Part shown: positions 25,589 through 35,445 of the stretch, piece by piece | Layout of the letters: every line of letters begins with the position of its first letter | How positions within the stretch are numbered: the stretch's first letter is position 1 | Source: Piscinibacter sp. XHJ-5 | GTDB lineage: Bacteria; Pseudomonadota; Gammaproteobacteria; Burkholderiales; Burkholderiaceae_C | Direction: 5' to 3' | DNA length: 64,000 nucleotides | NCBI RefSeq assembly: GCF_029855045.1 | Contig: NZ_CP123228.1 | Location: 2,046,001 to 2,110,000 of the forward strand | The notes under the pieces: generated by a model | Told to the model about the DNA's origin: nothing | Database searches by the model: none | Seen by the model: only the letters and a program-made list of their open reading frames with translations | Translations under genes and position numbers: made by a program

Positions 25589-27592
25589 ATGATGCTGATG
25601 CGCCGATTCCTGACTTTTCTGGCGGTGCTCTTGTGCACTGCAGCGACCACCGCCTGGGCCGACCCTCCCGGACGCGTCGGGCGCGTCGGTGAGCTCACCG
25701 GCCAGGTCTGGCTGTACACGCCGGACGCCGGCGAATGGGTGAGCGCCGAGCGCAACCGGCCGCTCACCACCGGCGACCGGTTGTCCACCGATGCCTCGGC
25801 GCACGCCGATGTGCACATCGGGTCGACCACGATACGGCTCGATTCGGGCACGGAACTCGAGGTGCTGGGCATCGACGACGACACCCTTTCGCTGCAGCTG
25901 CACAGCGGCTCCGTTGCCACACGGCTGCGCGATGCCGAGTCGGCGCGCGAATTCGAAATGCGCACCGCGGAAGGCCGTTTCGTCACCCACCGGCCCGGCC
26001 GCTACCGCTTCGACCGCAACGACCAGACCAGCCACGTCACGGTGTGGAGCGGCGAGGCGCTGTACGAAGGTCCTGGCAGCGCGCTGACGGTCAACGCCGG
26101 CCAGCATGCGGAGTTCTGGATGGAAGGCGCGGCGGCTCAGTACAGCATCACCGAGCCGGCGCGTGATTCGTTCGCGGCCTGGAACAACGAGCGCGACCGC
26201 CGCGACGAGCGCAGCGCGTCCACGCGCTATGTCTCGCCCGAGATGACCGGTGTCGAAGACCTCGACCGTTACGGGCGCTGGGAGCAGGCGCCCGAGTACG
26301 GCACGGTCTGGGTTCCGCGCAACGTACCCGCCGGCTGGGCGCCGTATGGCGCCGGCCATTGGGTCTGGATCAGCCCCTGGGGCTGGACCTGGGTCGACGA
26401 CATGCCCTGGGGCTTTGCCCCGTTCCATTACGGCCGCTGGGCCTACTCTAACCAGCGCTGGTGCTGGGTGCCGGGGAGCTACGTGCGTCGCCCGGTGTAT
26501 GCACCCGCGCTGGTGGGCTGGGTCGGCGGGCCGCACCTGAGCGTGTCCGTCAGCATCGGCAACCGCGGTCCCGGCGTGGGCTGGTTTCCGCTCGCGCCGC
26601 GCGAGGTCTACGTGCCGTACTACCGCGTCTCCCCGCGCTACGTCCAGCAGGTCAACGTGACGCACGTGACCCAGATCACCAACGTGACGACCATCATCAA
26701 CAACCCGCAGAACGCGGTGCGCGACATCGACTACCGCAACCGCCGCTTCCCGCATGCGGTGACGGTGGTGCCGCAGGAGGTGATGGTGAACCGCAAGCCG
26801 GTGGCGCCCGCCGCGGCGCAGTGGCGCACGACCGCGGTGCAGCAACTCGCCAACCAGCCGGCGCGTGATGTCGTCGTGCCGGCGCCGACGGTGGCGTCGC
26901 CGGTGCTGCCGCCGGCCGCGGCGGAGGCCAGGCGTGTGCGTCGCCACGACATGGATCCGGGCCGGCCGGGCTTCCAGGCGGTCGCACCGTCGACCGTCGT
27001 CGTGCCGCCGTCGCCGGTCAGGGCAAACCTGGCCACACCGACCGATGCCCCGGCAAACGTTCGCCGGTATGGCGGTGACCGTGCTCGCGGGCGCGATGGG
27101 GACGACGTCCGCGCGGCACCGTCGGTGCAGTCGCCGGCCGCCGCACCGCGCGCTGTGATCGTTCCGCCGCAAGCCGCTGCCGTGCAGACGCCTCCGCCCG
27201 CCGCGGCCCCCAAGCCGCCGGCGGCGGTGCCGGCGCCACCGTCGCGTGTCGCGCCGCAGCCCGATGTGGATCGGAATGACCGCGCCGACTGGCGACGGAG
27301 ATCGCAGGATGTGCCGGGTCCGCCGCAGGCCAGCCGTCAGGTCGAAGCCCCCGCACCGCAGGCGGTCGCGCCGCGGCCGCAGCCTCAGGCGGTCGCGCCG
27401 CAGCAGCCGCATGTCGCGGCCCCGCCGCACGTGCAGCCCGCCGAGCCGCCGCGGCCCGCGCAGGTGCAGCAGCCGCCCGTCCAGCGTCGGCAGGACGGCA
27501 ACGTCAACCGCGAGGCCCGCGGGCAGGGACAGGGCCGCGAGGAAAACCAGGCGCGCGGGCGCGGCGAAGGACGCGAGCGGCACGCCGATTGA
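25589..27592 (+). CDS. Exported FecR-like/DUF6600 protein with Pro/Gln/Ala-rich tail
   Basis: A 667-residue envelope protein of unknown function. Residues 1-24 form a signal peptide ending TTAWA. Residues about 28-175 look like a FecR-type domain (GELTGQVWLYTPD, RPLTTGDRLSTDASAHADVHIGS). A Trp- and Pro-rich block follows (about 225-330, with repeated W-x-P/G-W pieces such as GHWVWISPWGWTWVDD and FAPFHYGRW), typical of DUF6600. Residues about 440 to the end are a low-complexity Pro/Ala/Gln/Val/Arg tail. The start ATG at 25589 has a GAGGG motif 6 bases before it and begins the signal peptide; an upstream in-frame ATG at 25553 adds 12 unlikely residues. Its stop almost touches the convergent tesA stop. 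Confidence 0.78.
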   Translation: MMLMRRFLTFLAVLLCTAATTAWADPPGRVGRVGELTGQVWLYTPDAGEWVSAERNRPLTTGDRLSTDASAHADVHIGSTTIRLDSGTELEVLGIDDDTLSLQLHSGSVATRLRDAESAREFEMRTAEGRFVTHRPGRYRFDRNDQTSHVTVWSGEALYEGPGSALTVNAGQHAEFWMEGAAAQYSITEPARDSFAAWNNERDRRDERSASTRYVSPEMTGVEDLDRYGRWEQAPEYGTVWVPRNVPAGWAPYGAGHWVWISPWGWTWVDDMPWGFAPFHYGRWAYSNQRWCWVPGSYVRRPVYAPALVGWVGGPHLSVSVSIGNRGPGVGWFPLAPREVYVPYYRVSPRYVQQVNVTHVTQITNVTTIINNPQNAVRDIDYRNRRFPHAVTVVPQEVMVNRKPVAPAAAQWRTTAVQQLANQPARDVVVPAPTVASPVLPPAAAEARRVRRHDMDPGRPGFQAVAPSTVVVPPSPVRANLATPTDAPANVRRYGGDRARGRDGDDVRAAPSVQSPAAAPRAVIVPPQAAAVQTPPPAAAPKPPAAVPAPPSRVAPQPDVDRNDRADWRRRSQDVPGPPQASRQVEAPAPQAVAPRPQPQAVAPQQPHVAAPPHVQPAEPPRPAQVQQPPVQRRQDGNVNREARGQGQGREENQARGRGEGRERHAD

Positions 27593-27598
27593 GCGCGG

Positions 27599-28246
27599 CT
27601 ACTGGAGCAGCTTCGCCAGCACCGGCCAGATGTTGGTCAGGATGATGGGGTGCGCCTGCGCCCGCGGGTGGATGCGGTCGGGCTGGAACAGCGCCTCCGA
27701 TTGCGGCACGTCGGCCACGCCCTTCAGCATGAATGGCACCAGCGCGGCGCCTTCCTGTCGAGCCACGGTCGCGTACACGGCGGCGAAGTCGTCGCTGTAC
27801 TTGCGGCCGTAGTTCGGCGGCACCTGCATCCCGACGATGAGCACACGCGCGCCGGCGGCCTTGGCCGCCTGCGTCATCTGCGCGAGATTGGCCTGGGTCA
27901 TGTTCAGCGGCAGGCCGCGCAAGGCGTCGTTGCCTCCGAGCTCGAGGATCACGTGGGTGGGCTGGTGCTGCTGGAGCAGCTGCCCCAGCCGCGAGCGTCC
28001 GCCCGACGTGGTGTCGCCGCTGACGCTGGCATTGACCACGCTCGCCGCGATGTGGTCCTGAGCGAGGCGCTTCTCGAGCAGCGACACCCAGCCGCTGCCG
28101 CGCTCGAGGCCGTATTCGGCCGAGAGGCTGTCGCCCACCACGAGGATCTTCGCCGGCGGCCTGGCCGCAGGCGACCGGCCCGGCATGCAGGCGAGCGCCA
28201 GCAGCGCGGTACAGTGCATCAGCCATCCCCGGCGCGACGTCTTCAT
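27599..28246 (-). CDS. tesA: Exported GDSL esterase/thioesterase, TesA type
   Basis: A 215-residue SGNH hydrolase acting on acyl thioesters, lysophospholipids or aryl esters, probably periplasmic. Block I is VVGDSLSAEYG with the nucleophile Ser, block III is ELGGNDALRG, and block V is PDRIHPRAQAH with catalytic Asp and His. An N-terminal hydrophobic stretch (HCTALLALACMPGRSPA) is a signal peptide. It is divergent from the YbbA-type ATPase gene 21 bp away, the same arrangement as tesA-ybbA in E. coli. Confidence 0.9.
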   Translation of the reverse strand: MKTSRRGWLMHCTALLALACMPGRSPAARPPAKILVVGDSLSAEYGLERGSGWVSLLEKRLAQDHIAASVVNASVSGDTTSGGRSRLGQLLQQHQPTHVILELGGNDALRGLPLNMTQANLAQMTQAAKAAGARVLIVGMQVPPNYGRKYSDDFAAVYATVARQEGAALVPFMLKGVADVPQSEALFQPDRIHPRAQAHPIILTNIWPVLAKLLQ

Positions 28247-28267
28247 ACGATCCCCACCACCCAGTTC

Positions 28268-28966
28268 ATGACTCAACCCATCATTGCCGTGGAGCGCGTC
28301 ACCAAGCAGGTCCAGGACTCCACCGGCACGCTGACGATTCTCCACGAGATCGATTTCACGCTGCAGCCGCAGCACTCGGCGGCCATCGTGGGCGCCTCGG
28401 GTTCCGGCAAGAGCACGCTGCTGTCGATCATCGCCGGCCTCGACACGCCCACCACCGGCACCGTGAAGCTGGCCGGCACGGACCTGTTCGCGCTCGACGA
28501 GGATGCCCGCGCCGCGGTGCGCGCCTCCAAGGTGGGGTTCGTGTTCCAGAGTTTCCAGCTGCTCGGCAACCTGACGGCGCTGGAGAACGTGATGCTGCCG
28601 CTGGAGCTGCAGGGGCGCAGCGACGCTCGCCTGCTGGCCACCGAGATGCTGCGCCGTGTCGGGCTCGGGGAGCGCCTGCGCCACTACCCCAAGGTGCTGT
28701 CCGGCGGCGAGCAGCAGCGCGTCGCGCTGGCGCGCGCCTTCGTCGTGCGTCCGGCGGTCCTGCTGGCCGACGAGCCCACCGGCAGCCTGGACTTCGCCAC
28801 CGGCGAGAAGGTGATGGAGCTGATGTTCGACCTCAACCGCGAGGCCGGGACCACGCTGGTGCTGGTGACGCACGACCGCGGCATCGCCGAGCGCTGCGAC
28901 CGCCAGCTGCGCATCGAAGCCGGCCGGGTCGACATGGGCGACGTCGCACTGTCCGCCGCCGGCTGA
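28268..28966 (+). CDS. ABC transporter ATP-binding protein, YbbA/LolD type
   Basis: A 232-residue ATPase of the MacB/LolD/YbbA group. Walker A is GASGSGKST, the Q-loop region is FVFQSFQLLGNLTALENVMLPLEL, the signature LSGGEQQRVALARAF, and Walker B LLADEPTGSLD. Enzymes of this group work with an FtsX-like permease. In E. coli ybbA is followed by the permease ybbP, but here the next gene is a phasin-like protein, so the permease is missing locally. The ATG at 28268 was chosen for the family N terminus. Confidence 0.88.
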   Translation: MTQPIIAVERVTKQVQDSTGTLTILHEIDFTLQPQHSAAIVGASGSGKSTLLSIIAGLDTPTTGTVKLAGTDLFALDEDARAAVRASKVGFVFQSFQLLGNLTALENVMLPLELQGRSDARLLATEMLRRVGLGERLRHYPKVLSGGEQQRVALARAFVVRPAVLLADEPTGSLDFATGEKVMELMFDLNREAGTTLVLVTHDRGIAERCDRQLRIEAGRVDMGDVALSAAG

Positions 28967-29031
28967 TTGCCGCGGCGGCGCATTGGTGACACGATGCCGC
29001 GGTTCATCACCCACCCAGAGGAGAGACCATC

Positions 29032-29712
29032 GTGAAAGCCGGAATCGACCAGGACGCGTTGATCGAGATGTTCGCAAGCGCGAGCGCCAAGCAGGGCGAG
29101 CAGCTTCGCGATGCGGTGCGACAGGCCACGCTGGGCGCCCTGCAGGGACGCGAGCTGAGCCTGAAGAACATCAAGGATGTGCTGAGCGCGGTGACCAAGG
29201 CCGCCACGACAGGCGCCGCGCAAAGCAGCCTGCCCGCCGTCGACGTGGAAAACCTGCTCAACAGCGCCGTTGCCGGGATGGACGACGCGCTGCTGAAGGC
29301 AGTCGATGCCAACCGGGTCGCGCTGCAGCAGTTCGTCGAGCAGGGCGTCGACCTGCAGGAGAAGCAGCTGAAGAAGGCAGTCGCCGATCTCGAGAAGTTC
29401 GAGGACACGCTGATCGGCGTGGTGAAGAAGTCGGCCGAAGCGGCCAGCGCGCAACTCGGCGCGCCGTGGTCGCAGGTGCTCGAGAAGCTGCAGGCCGGCG
29501 GCACGCTGTCGGGCGCGCAGGCCGCCAGCACCGCCGAGCAGCTGGCCGATCAGATGCAAAGTGCCGTGCGCAACAGCCGCGCGGCCGGCCTCAAGGCGGC
29601 ACAGGCGCTGGCGCAGAGCTACTCGGCGCTGGTGAGCGGCGTGCTCATCGGGATGTCCGAGGCACTGCAGCAAGGCAGTGCCTCGCCTGCCGCCAAGACG
29701 CGCAAGCGCTGA
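29032..29712 (+). CDS. Alanine/glutamine-rich helical protein, phasin-like
   Basis: A 226-residue soluble protein rich in Ala, Gln, Lys and Leu, predicted by eye to be almost all amphipathic helix, with no signal peptide or membrane helix. The composition and the repeated helices (ALLKAVDANRVALQQFVEQG, KKAVADLEKFEDTLIGVVKK) resemble phasins and related granule-associated proteins, but I recognise no diagnostic motif. The start is GTG at 29032 with a GAGGAGA motif 7 bases upstream. It ends in a basic tail (AAKTRKR) like some PHA-associated proteins and is followed by a strong terminator. Function is unproven. Confidence 0.7.
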   Translation: MKAGIDQDALIEMFASASAKQGEQLRDAVRQATLGALQGRELSLKNIKDVLSAVTKAATTGAAQSSLPAVDVENLLNSAVAGMDDALLKAVDANRVALQQFVEQGVDLQEKQLKKAVADLEKFEDTLIGVVKKSAEAASAQLGAPWSQVLEKLQAGGTLSGAQAASTAEQLADQMQSAVRNSRAAGLKAAQALAQSYSALVSGVLIGMSEALQQGSASPAAKTRKR

Positions 29713-29726
29713 CCCGGCAATGAAAA

Positions 29727-29748
29727 GAGCGCCCTGCGGGCGCTCTTC
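29727..29748. terminator. Bidirectional intrinsic terminator
   Basis: GAGCGCCC (29727-29734) and GGGCGCTC (29738-29745) pair perfectly around TGC. A T-rich stretch follows on the plus strand and AAAA precedes the stem, giving a U-run on the minus strand. It separates the convergent phasin-like and parvulin genes and can end transcription from both sides. Confidence 0.85.
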
Positions 29749-29769
29749 TTTCGTGTCCGGGCGCTGGGA

Positions 29770-30564
29770 TCACTGCGCCGAGAACTTGTAGTCGGTCTTC
29801 GACTTCTCGCGGATGTCGTCGCGGAACTTGGCCAGCTTCTGCTGCTCCAGGCGCTGCTTGATCTGCGGCGTCACGTCGGCCAGCGGCGGGAACTGCGCTT
29901 CGCGCGTGTCCTCGAGCTTGATGATGTGATAGCCGAACTGCGACTTCACCGGCGTGTCGGTCATCTGGCCCTTCTTCAGCGAGGTCATCGCCTTGCCGAA
30001 CTCGGGCACGTAGGCATCGGGCTTGGCAAAGTCGAGGTCGCCGCCGTTCTCGGCCGAGCCCGGGTCCTTGGAATTCTTCTTCGCGACGTCTTCGAACTTG
30101 GCCCCGCCCTTGATGTCGGCGATGAGCTTCTTGGCGTCTTCTTCCTTCTCGACCAGGATGTGCCGGGCGCGGTACTCGGTGCCGGTGGCCTGGCCCTTGA
30201 ACTTGTCGTACTCCGCCTGGACCTCGGCGTCGGTGATCGGGTTCTTCTTCTTCTGGTCTTCGAACAGCTCGCGGATGAGGATGGTCTGGCGCGCGAACTC
30301 CATCTGGGTCTTGTAGTCGGGCGACTGCGCCAGGCCCCGCTTCTCGGCTTCCTGCATGAACATCTCGCGCAGCACGACTTCGTCGCGCGCCTGCTTCTCC
30401 AGCTCGGGCGTGCGCGGCTGTCCCGCCTTCGTGGCCTGGCTGATCAGGGCGTCGACGCGCGACTTGGGCACCGGCTTGCCGTTGACGATGGCGACGTTCT
30501 GGGCCAGGGCCAGCGGCGCTGCCAGGGCGAGCGACAGGCAGGCGGCAACGGACAACTTTCTCAT
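29770..30564 (-). CDS. Periplasmic parvulin-type peptidyl-prolyl isomerase
   Basis: A 264-residue exported PPIase helping proteins fold in the periplasm. A clear signal peptide ends ALAQ (about residue 22). An N-terminal SurA/PpiC-like chaperone helix region comes next, then the parvulin domain from about residue 133 (YRARHILVEKEEDAKKLIADI, NGGDLDFAKPDAYVPEFGKA, PVKSQFGYHIIKLED). It is the last gene of the minus-strand run with yciB and bolA. Confidence 0.9.
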   Translation of the reverse strand: MRKLSVAACLSLALAAPLALAQNVAIVNGKPVPKSRVDALISQATKAGQPRTPELEKQARDEVVLREMFMQEAEKRGLAQSPDYKTQMEFARQTILIRELFEDQKKKNPITDAEVQAEYDKFKGQATGTEYRARHILVEKEEDAKKLIADIKGGAKFEDVAKKNSKDPGSAENGGDLDFAKPDAYVPEFGKAMTSLKKGQMTDTPVKSQFGYHIIKLEDTREAQFPPLADVTPQIKQRLEQQKLAKFRDDIREKSKTDYKFSAQ

Positions 30565-30645
30565 GGGCGTAAGCCTTTCAAACTCGAATGCGGGAGGTGA
30601 CCTGAGCGGGCGCCAGGCGATAGGAGTGCGGGGGGTGGGGAAGGT

Positions 30646-30912
30646 TCAAGGATCGCCCGGTGCGCGGGCGTCGATGGCCAGGGCGTGGATGCCTCGCGGG
30701 ATCAAGCTGCTCAAGGAATCATATACGAGGCGATGACGCGCCAAACGTGACAAACCGTTGAAGCGCTCGCTGACGATGCGCACGCTGAAGTGACGGCCCT
30801 CGCGGGCGCCGGCGTGGCCCGCATGCAGGTGGCTGTCGTCCTGGACCTCCAGCACGACGGGCGCCAGTGCCGTCCGCAACGCGGCATCGATGTCCTGCGC
30901 AAGGACGCTCAT
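30646..30912 (-). CDS. BolA family protein
   Basis: An 88-residue BolA-type protein with the class II KH-like fold. It contains VQDDSHLHAGHAGAREGRHFSVRIVSERF, cut here only by its length, and the RHRLVYDSL helix. BolA proteins bind glutaredoxin/Fe-S clusters and affect cell shape and stress responses. The ATG overlaps the yciB stop by 4 bases, which fixes the start although the frame is open further up. Confidence 0.9.
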   Translation of the reverse strand: MSVLAQDIDAALRTALAPVVLEVQDDSHLHAGHAGAREGRHFSVRIVSERFNGLSRLARHRLVYDSLSSLIPRGIHALAIDARAPGDP

Positions 30913-31556
30913 CGATGAGGCTCCGCCGGCTGCTTGCCATCCGGCTCGGGCTTCAGGTAGCGGCTCAGGTAGATCACCTGGCCCACCGAGAACACCAGCA
31001 TCAGGCCGGTGGCGCCGAATACCTTGAAGCTGGCCCAGGTGGAGGTGGAGAAGGCGTATGCGACGTAGAGGTTGAGCAGCCCCATCAGGCCGAGGAAGCC
31101 GATCCAGGCGAAGTTGAGGCGCTGCCACACCGGCGGCGGCAGTTCGAACTCGCCGCCCAGCATCTCCTGCAGGAGGTTCTTGCCGAACATGCGGCTCACC
31201 CAGAACGACAGGCCCAGTGCCCAGTAGGCGATGCTGGGCTTCCATTTGATGATCACCGGGTTGTGGAAATAGATGGTCGCGCCGCCCAGCACCAGGACCA
31301 GCGCCAACGTGATCCACAGCATCAGGTGGATGGGCCGGCGCATGAGCTTGAGCAGCACCACCTGCACCAGCGTGATGACGCTCATCACGACGGTGCCGAT
31401 GAGGACCGGTGCCTCCTCGGGACCGACCACGCCGCCGGACACCATGAAGCCGAACCAGCTCGTCGCGAAGGCGGCGGCCCATTCCTTGTTCTTGTCGGCG
31501 TAGGTGAAGGTGCCGAAGAAGAGGATCAGCGGCAGGAAGTCGAGGAACAGTTTCAT
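30909..31556 (-). CDS. yciB: Inner-membrane septation protein A, YciB
   Basis: A 215-residue integral membrane protein with about five or six helices, starting MKLFLDFLPLILFFGTF and containing ATIYFHNPVIIKWKPS and WIGFLGLMGLLNLYVAYAFS, both typical of YciB/IspZ. The family influences cell envelope synthesis and division. The C-terminal KPEPDGKQPAEPHR tail is hydrophilic. bolA follows with a 4-base overlap. Confidence 0.92.
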   Translation of the reverse strand: MKLFLDFLPLILFFGTFTYADKNKEWAAAFATSWFGFMVSGGVVGPEEAPVLIGTVVMSVITLVQVVLLKLMRRPIHLMLWITLALVLVLGGATIYFHNPVIIKWKPSIAYWALGLSFWVSRMFGKNLLQEMLGGEFELPPPVWQRLNFAWIGFLGLMGLLNLYVAYAFSTSTWASFKVFGATGLMLVFSVGQVIYLSRYLKPEPDGKQPAEPHR

Positions 31557-31605
31557 GCGGGGAGCAGGTCGGGGATCGGCGGGACGATCCCTGCCCGGGC
31601 ACGGA

Positions 31606-32009
31606 TCACTTCTTCTCGGCCTCGAAGTTTATCGCCGCGGAGTTGATGCAGAAGCGCTCGCCGGTCGGGTCGGGCCCGTCTTCGAACACATGGCCGAGGT
31701 GCGATCCGCACTTGTTGCAGCGCACCTCGACGCGGACCATGCCGTGGCTGTGGTCGACCACGCGCTCCACCACTTCGCTGTTGACCGGCTGGAAGTAGCT
31801 CGGCCAGCCGCAGCCGGCGTCGAACTTGGTGGACGAGTCGAACAGCGGCGTGCCGCAGCCGACGCAGTTGTAGCGGCCCTGGTCCCAGTGGTCCCAGTAC
31901 CGGCCGGTGAACGCACGCTCGGTGGCGGCGTGGCGCGTCACCTCGTACTGCACGGGGTCGAGCTGGGCGCGCCATTGCTCGTCGGTCTTCTTGACCTCGT
32001 AGTCGCGAC

Positions 32010-32013
<4 letters not shown>
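31606..32013 (-). CDS. msrB: Peptide-methionine (R)-S-oxide reductase MsrB
   Basis: Repairs the R epimer of methionine sulfoxide in proteins. The 135-residue enzyme has the structural zinc cysteines Cys50/Cys53 (CVGC) and Cys99/Cys102 (CNKC), the catalytic Cys122 in [11 protein letters not shown], and the [10 protein letters not shown] substrate loop. No signal peptide is present, so it is cytoplasmic. Its ATG overlaps the selO stop by 4 bases, coupling it to a redox-linked AMPylator. Confidence 0.95.
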
Positions 32014-33518
<1,505 letters not shown>

Positions 33519-33687
33519 GCGGACAAGTGTAGGGGCCGCTGCCCGCGCGCAAGCCGGTGCACTGCGATTGTCCACGCGGCGCGTCGTGCATTGGGGAAGT
33601 CCTGTAGGCGCACTGTCTTCGCGACGACACCCGCCGGCCGCCGCAGGGGGCACACTTTCGGCTTCCCCGCATCCTTCGGAGACGACC

Positions 33688-35334
33688 ATGGCAGCCTTGA
33701 TGGGCCAGATGATGCAGATGCCGCTGATGATCTCGTCGGTGATCGTTCACGCGGCGCGCCACTTCGGCGACACCGAGATCGTGTCCAAGCGTGCCGAAGG
33801 CGACATGCACCGGACCACGTGGAAGGCCACCGAGCTGCGTTCGCGCAAGCTCGCGCAGGCGCTGGCCCGGCTGGGGTGCGAGGCCGGCGACCGTGTCGCC
33901 ACGCTGGCCTGGAACGGCTATCGCCACGTCGAGATCTACTACGGCGCGTCGGGCTCGCAGCTGGTGTGCCACACCATCAACCCGCGGCTGTTTCCCGAGC
34001 AGATCGCGTGGATCGTCAACGATGCGGCCGACAAGGTGCTGTGCTTCGACCTCACGTTCGTGCCGCTCATCGAGAAGCTCGCGCCGTCGCTGAAGAGCGT
34101 CGAGCATTTCGTGCTGATGACGGACCGCGCGCACATGCCGGCGCAGACGAGCATTCCCGACTTGCGGTGCTACGACGAACTGGTCGAGGCCGAGAGCGGC
34201 GACATGCTGTGGCCCGAGTTTGACGAGAACACCGCGTCGAGCATCTGCTACACGTCCGGCACCACCGGCAACCCGAAAGGCGCGGTCTACAGCCACCGTT
34301 CCACCGTGCTGCATGCCTACGCCTCGGCGCTGCCCGACGCGCTGGGCTGCTCGGCCAAGGACGTCATCCTCCCGGTGGTGCCGATGTTCCACGTCAATGC
34401 CTGGGGCCTGCCGTACTCGGTGCCGCTGGTCGGCGCCAAGCTGGTGCTCCCCGGGCCGCACCTCGACGGGAAGTCGCTGTACACGCTGTTCGAGAGCGAG
34501 AAGGTCACCTTCAGCGCCGGCGTGCCGACCGTGTGGCTGGGCCTCATCACCTACGTGCAGCAGAACCAGCTGAAGTTCAGCACCTTCAGGCGCACGGTGA
34601 TCGGCGGCTCGGCCTGCCCTCCGGCGATGATGCGCACGCTCGAGAACGACTACGGCGTCGAGGTCATCCACGCCTGGGGCATGACCGAGATGTCGCCGAT
34701 CGGCACGGTGTCCAAGCTCAAGAGCAAGCACGACGGGCTCGATGCCGAGTCGCGCCACAAGCTGCTGGAGAAGCAGGGCCGCGCGGTCTATGGTGTCGAC
34801 ATGCTGATCATCGACGACGACGAGAAGCCGCTGCCCTGGGACGGCAAGTCCTCGGGCAACCTGGTCGTGCGCGGACCCTGGGTCATCGCCCACTACTTCC
34901 AGATCGAGCGCTCGCCGCTGGTCAGCGTCGAGGGCCGGCAATGGTTCCCGACCGGCGACGTGGCCACGATCGACGAAGACGGCTTCATGCAGATCACCGA
35001 CCGCAGCAAGGACGTCATCAAGAGCGGCGGCGAATGGATCAGCTCCATCGACCTCGAGAACATCGCGATGGCGCATCCCGCCGTGCACGAGGCGGCCGCC
35101 ATCGCCTGTGCGCATCCCAAGTGGGACGAGCGGCCGCTGCTGGTCGTGGTCAGGAAGCCCGACGCGCAGGCCTCGGAGGCGGACATCCTCGGCTTCTTCG
35201 AGGGACGCATCGCGAAGTGGCAGATCCCCGACGAGGTGGTGTTCGTCGACGAGCTGCCTCACACGGCCACGGGCAAGATCCAGAAGCTCAGGCTGCGCGA
35301 GCAGTTCAAGGGCCATCGTTTGCCGACCGCGTAA
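33688..35334 (+). CDS. Acyl-CoA synthetase (long/medium-chain fatty acid-CoA ligase type)
   Basis: An adenylate-forming enzyme of 548 residues that activates a carboxylic acid to its CoA thioester. The P-loop is [10 protein letters not shown] at 189-198, followed by [22 protein letters not shown], the adenylate-binding [26 protein letters not shown] hinge (split by position, not quoted in full elsewhere), and the C-terminal catalytic Lys in TATGKIQK. The N terminus [20 protein letters not shown] is typical of the fatty-acyl ligases found in beta-oxidation clusters. A Gly/Ala-poor acid pocket cannot be predicted. It is followed by an ABC importer and beta-oxidation genes on the same strand, so the imported acid is probably its substrate. 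Confidence 0.88.
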   Translation: MAALMGQMMQMPLMISSVIVHAARHFGDTEIVSKRAEGDMHRTTWKATELRSRKLAQALARLGCEAGDRVATLAWNGYRHVEIYYGASGSQLVCHTINPRLFPEQIAWIVNDAADKVLCFDLTFVPLIEKLAPSLKSVEHFVLMTDRAHMPAQTSIPDLRCYDELVEAESGDMLWPEFDENTASSICYTSGTTGNPKGAVYSHRSTVLHAYASALPDALGCSAKDVILPVVPMFHVNAWGLPYSVPLVGAKLVLPGPHLDGKSLYTLFESEKVTFSAGVPTVWLGLITYVQQNQLKFSTFRRTVIGGSACPPAMMRTLENDYGVEVIHAWGMTEMSPIGTVSKLKSKHDGLDAESRHKLLEKQGRAVYGVDMLIIDDDEKPLPWDGKSSGNLVVRGPWVIAHYFQIERSPLVSVEGRQWFPTGDVATIDEDGFMQITDRSKDVIKSGGEWISSIDLENIAMAHPAVHEAAAIACAHPKWDERPLLVVVRKPDAQASEADILGFFEGRIAKWQIPDEVVFVDELPHTATGKIQKLRLREQFKGHRLPTA

Positions 35335-35366
35335 GCCCACGCTGTCTCTATGGCGACAAATTGCTT

Positions 35367-35386
35367 GGGGGTAGTCCCGTACCCCC
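35367..35386. promoter_or_regulatory. Inverted repeat upstream of the importer operon
   Basis: GGGGGTA (35367-35373) and TACCCCC (35380-35386) form a perfect 7-bp dyad with a 6-bp centre, 60 bp upstream of the binding-protein start codon. Its position suits an operator for the importer genes. It could also be the end hairpin of the acyl-CoA synthetase transcript, though no T-run follows. The cognate regulator is not visible. Confidence 0.45.
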
Positions 35387-35445
35387 CGCGATCGCCACAT
35401 CCAGTACCGTTGACAGTCGTTGCCCAAGCTGCAGGAGACAAGCAC

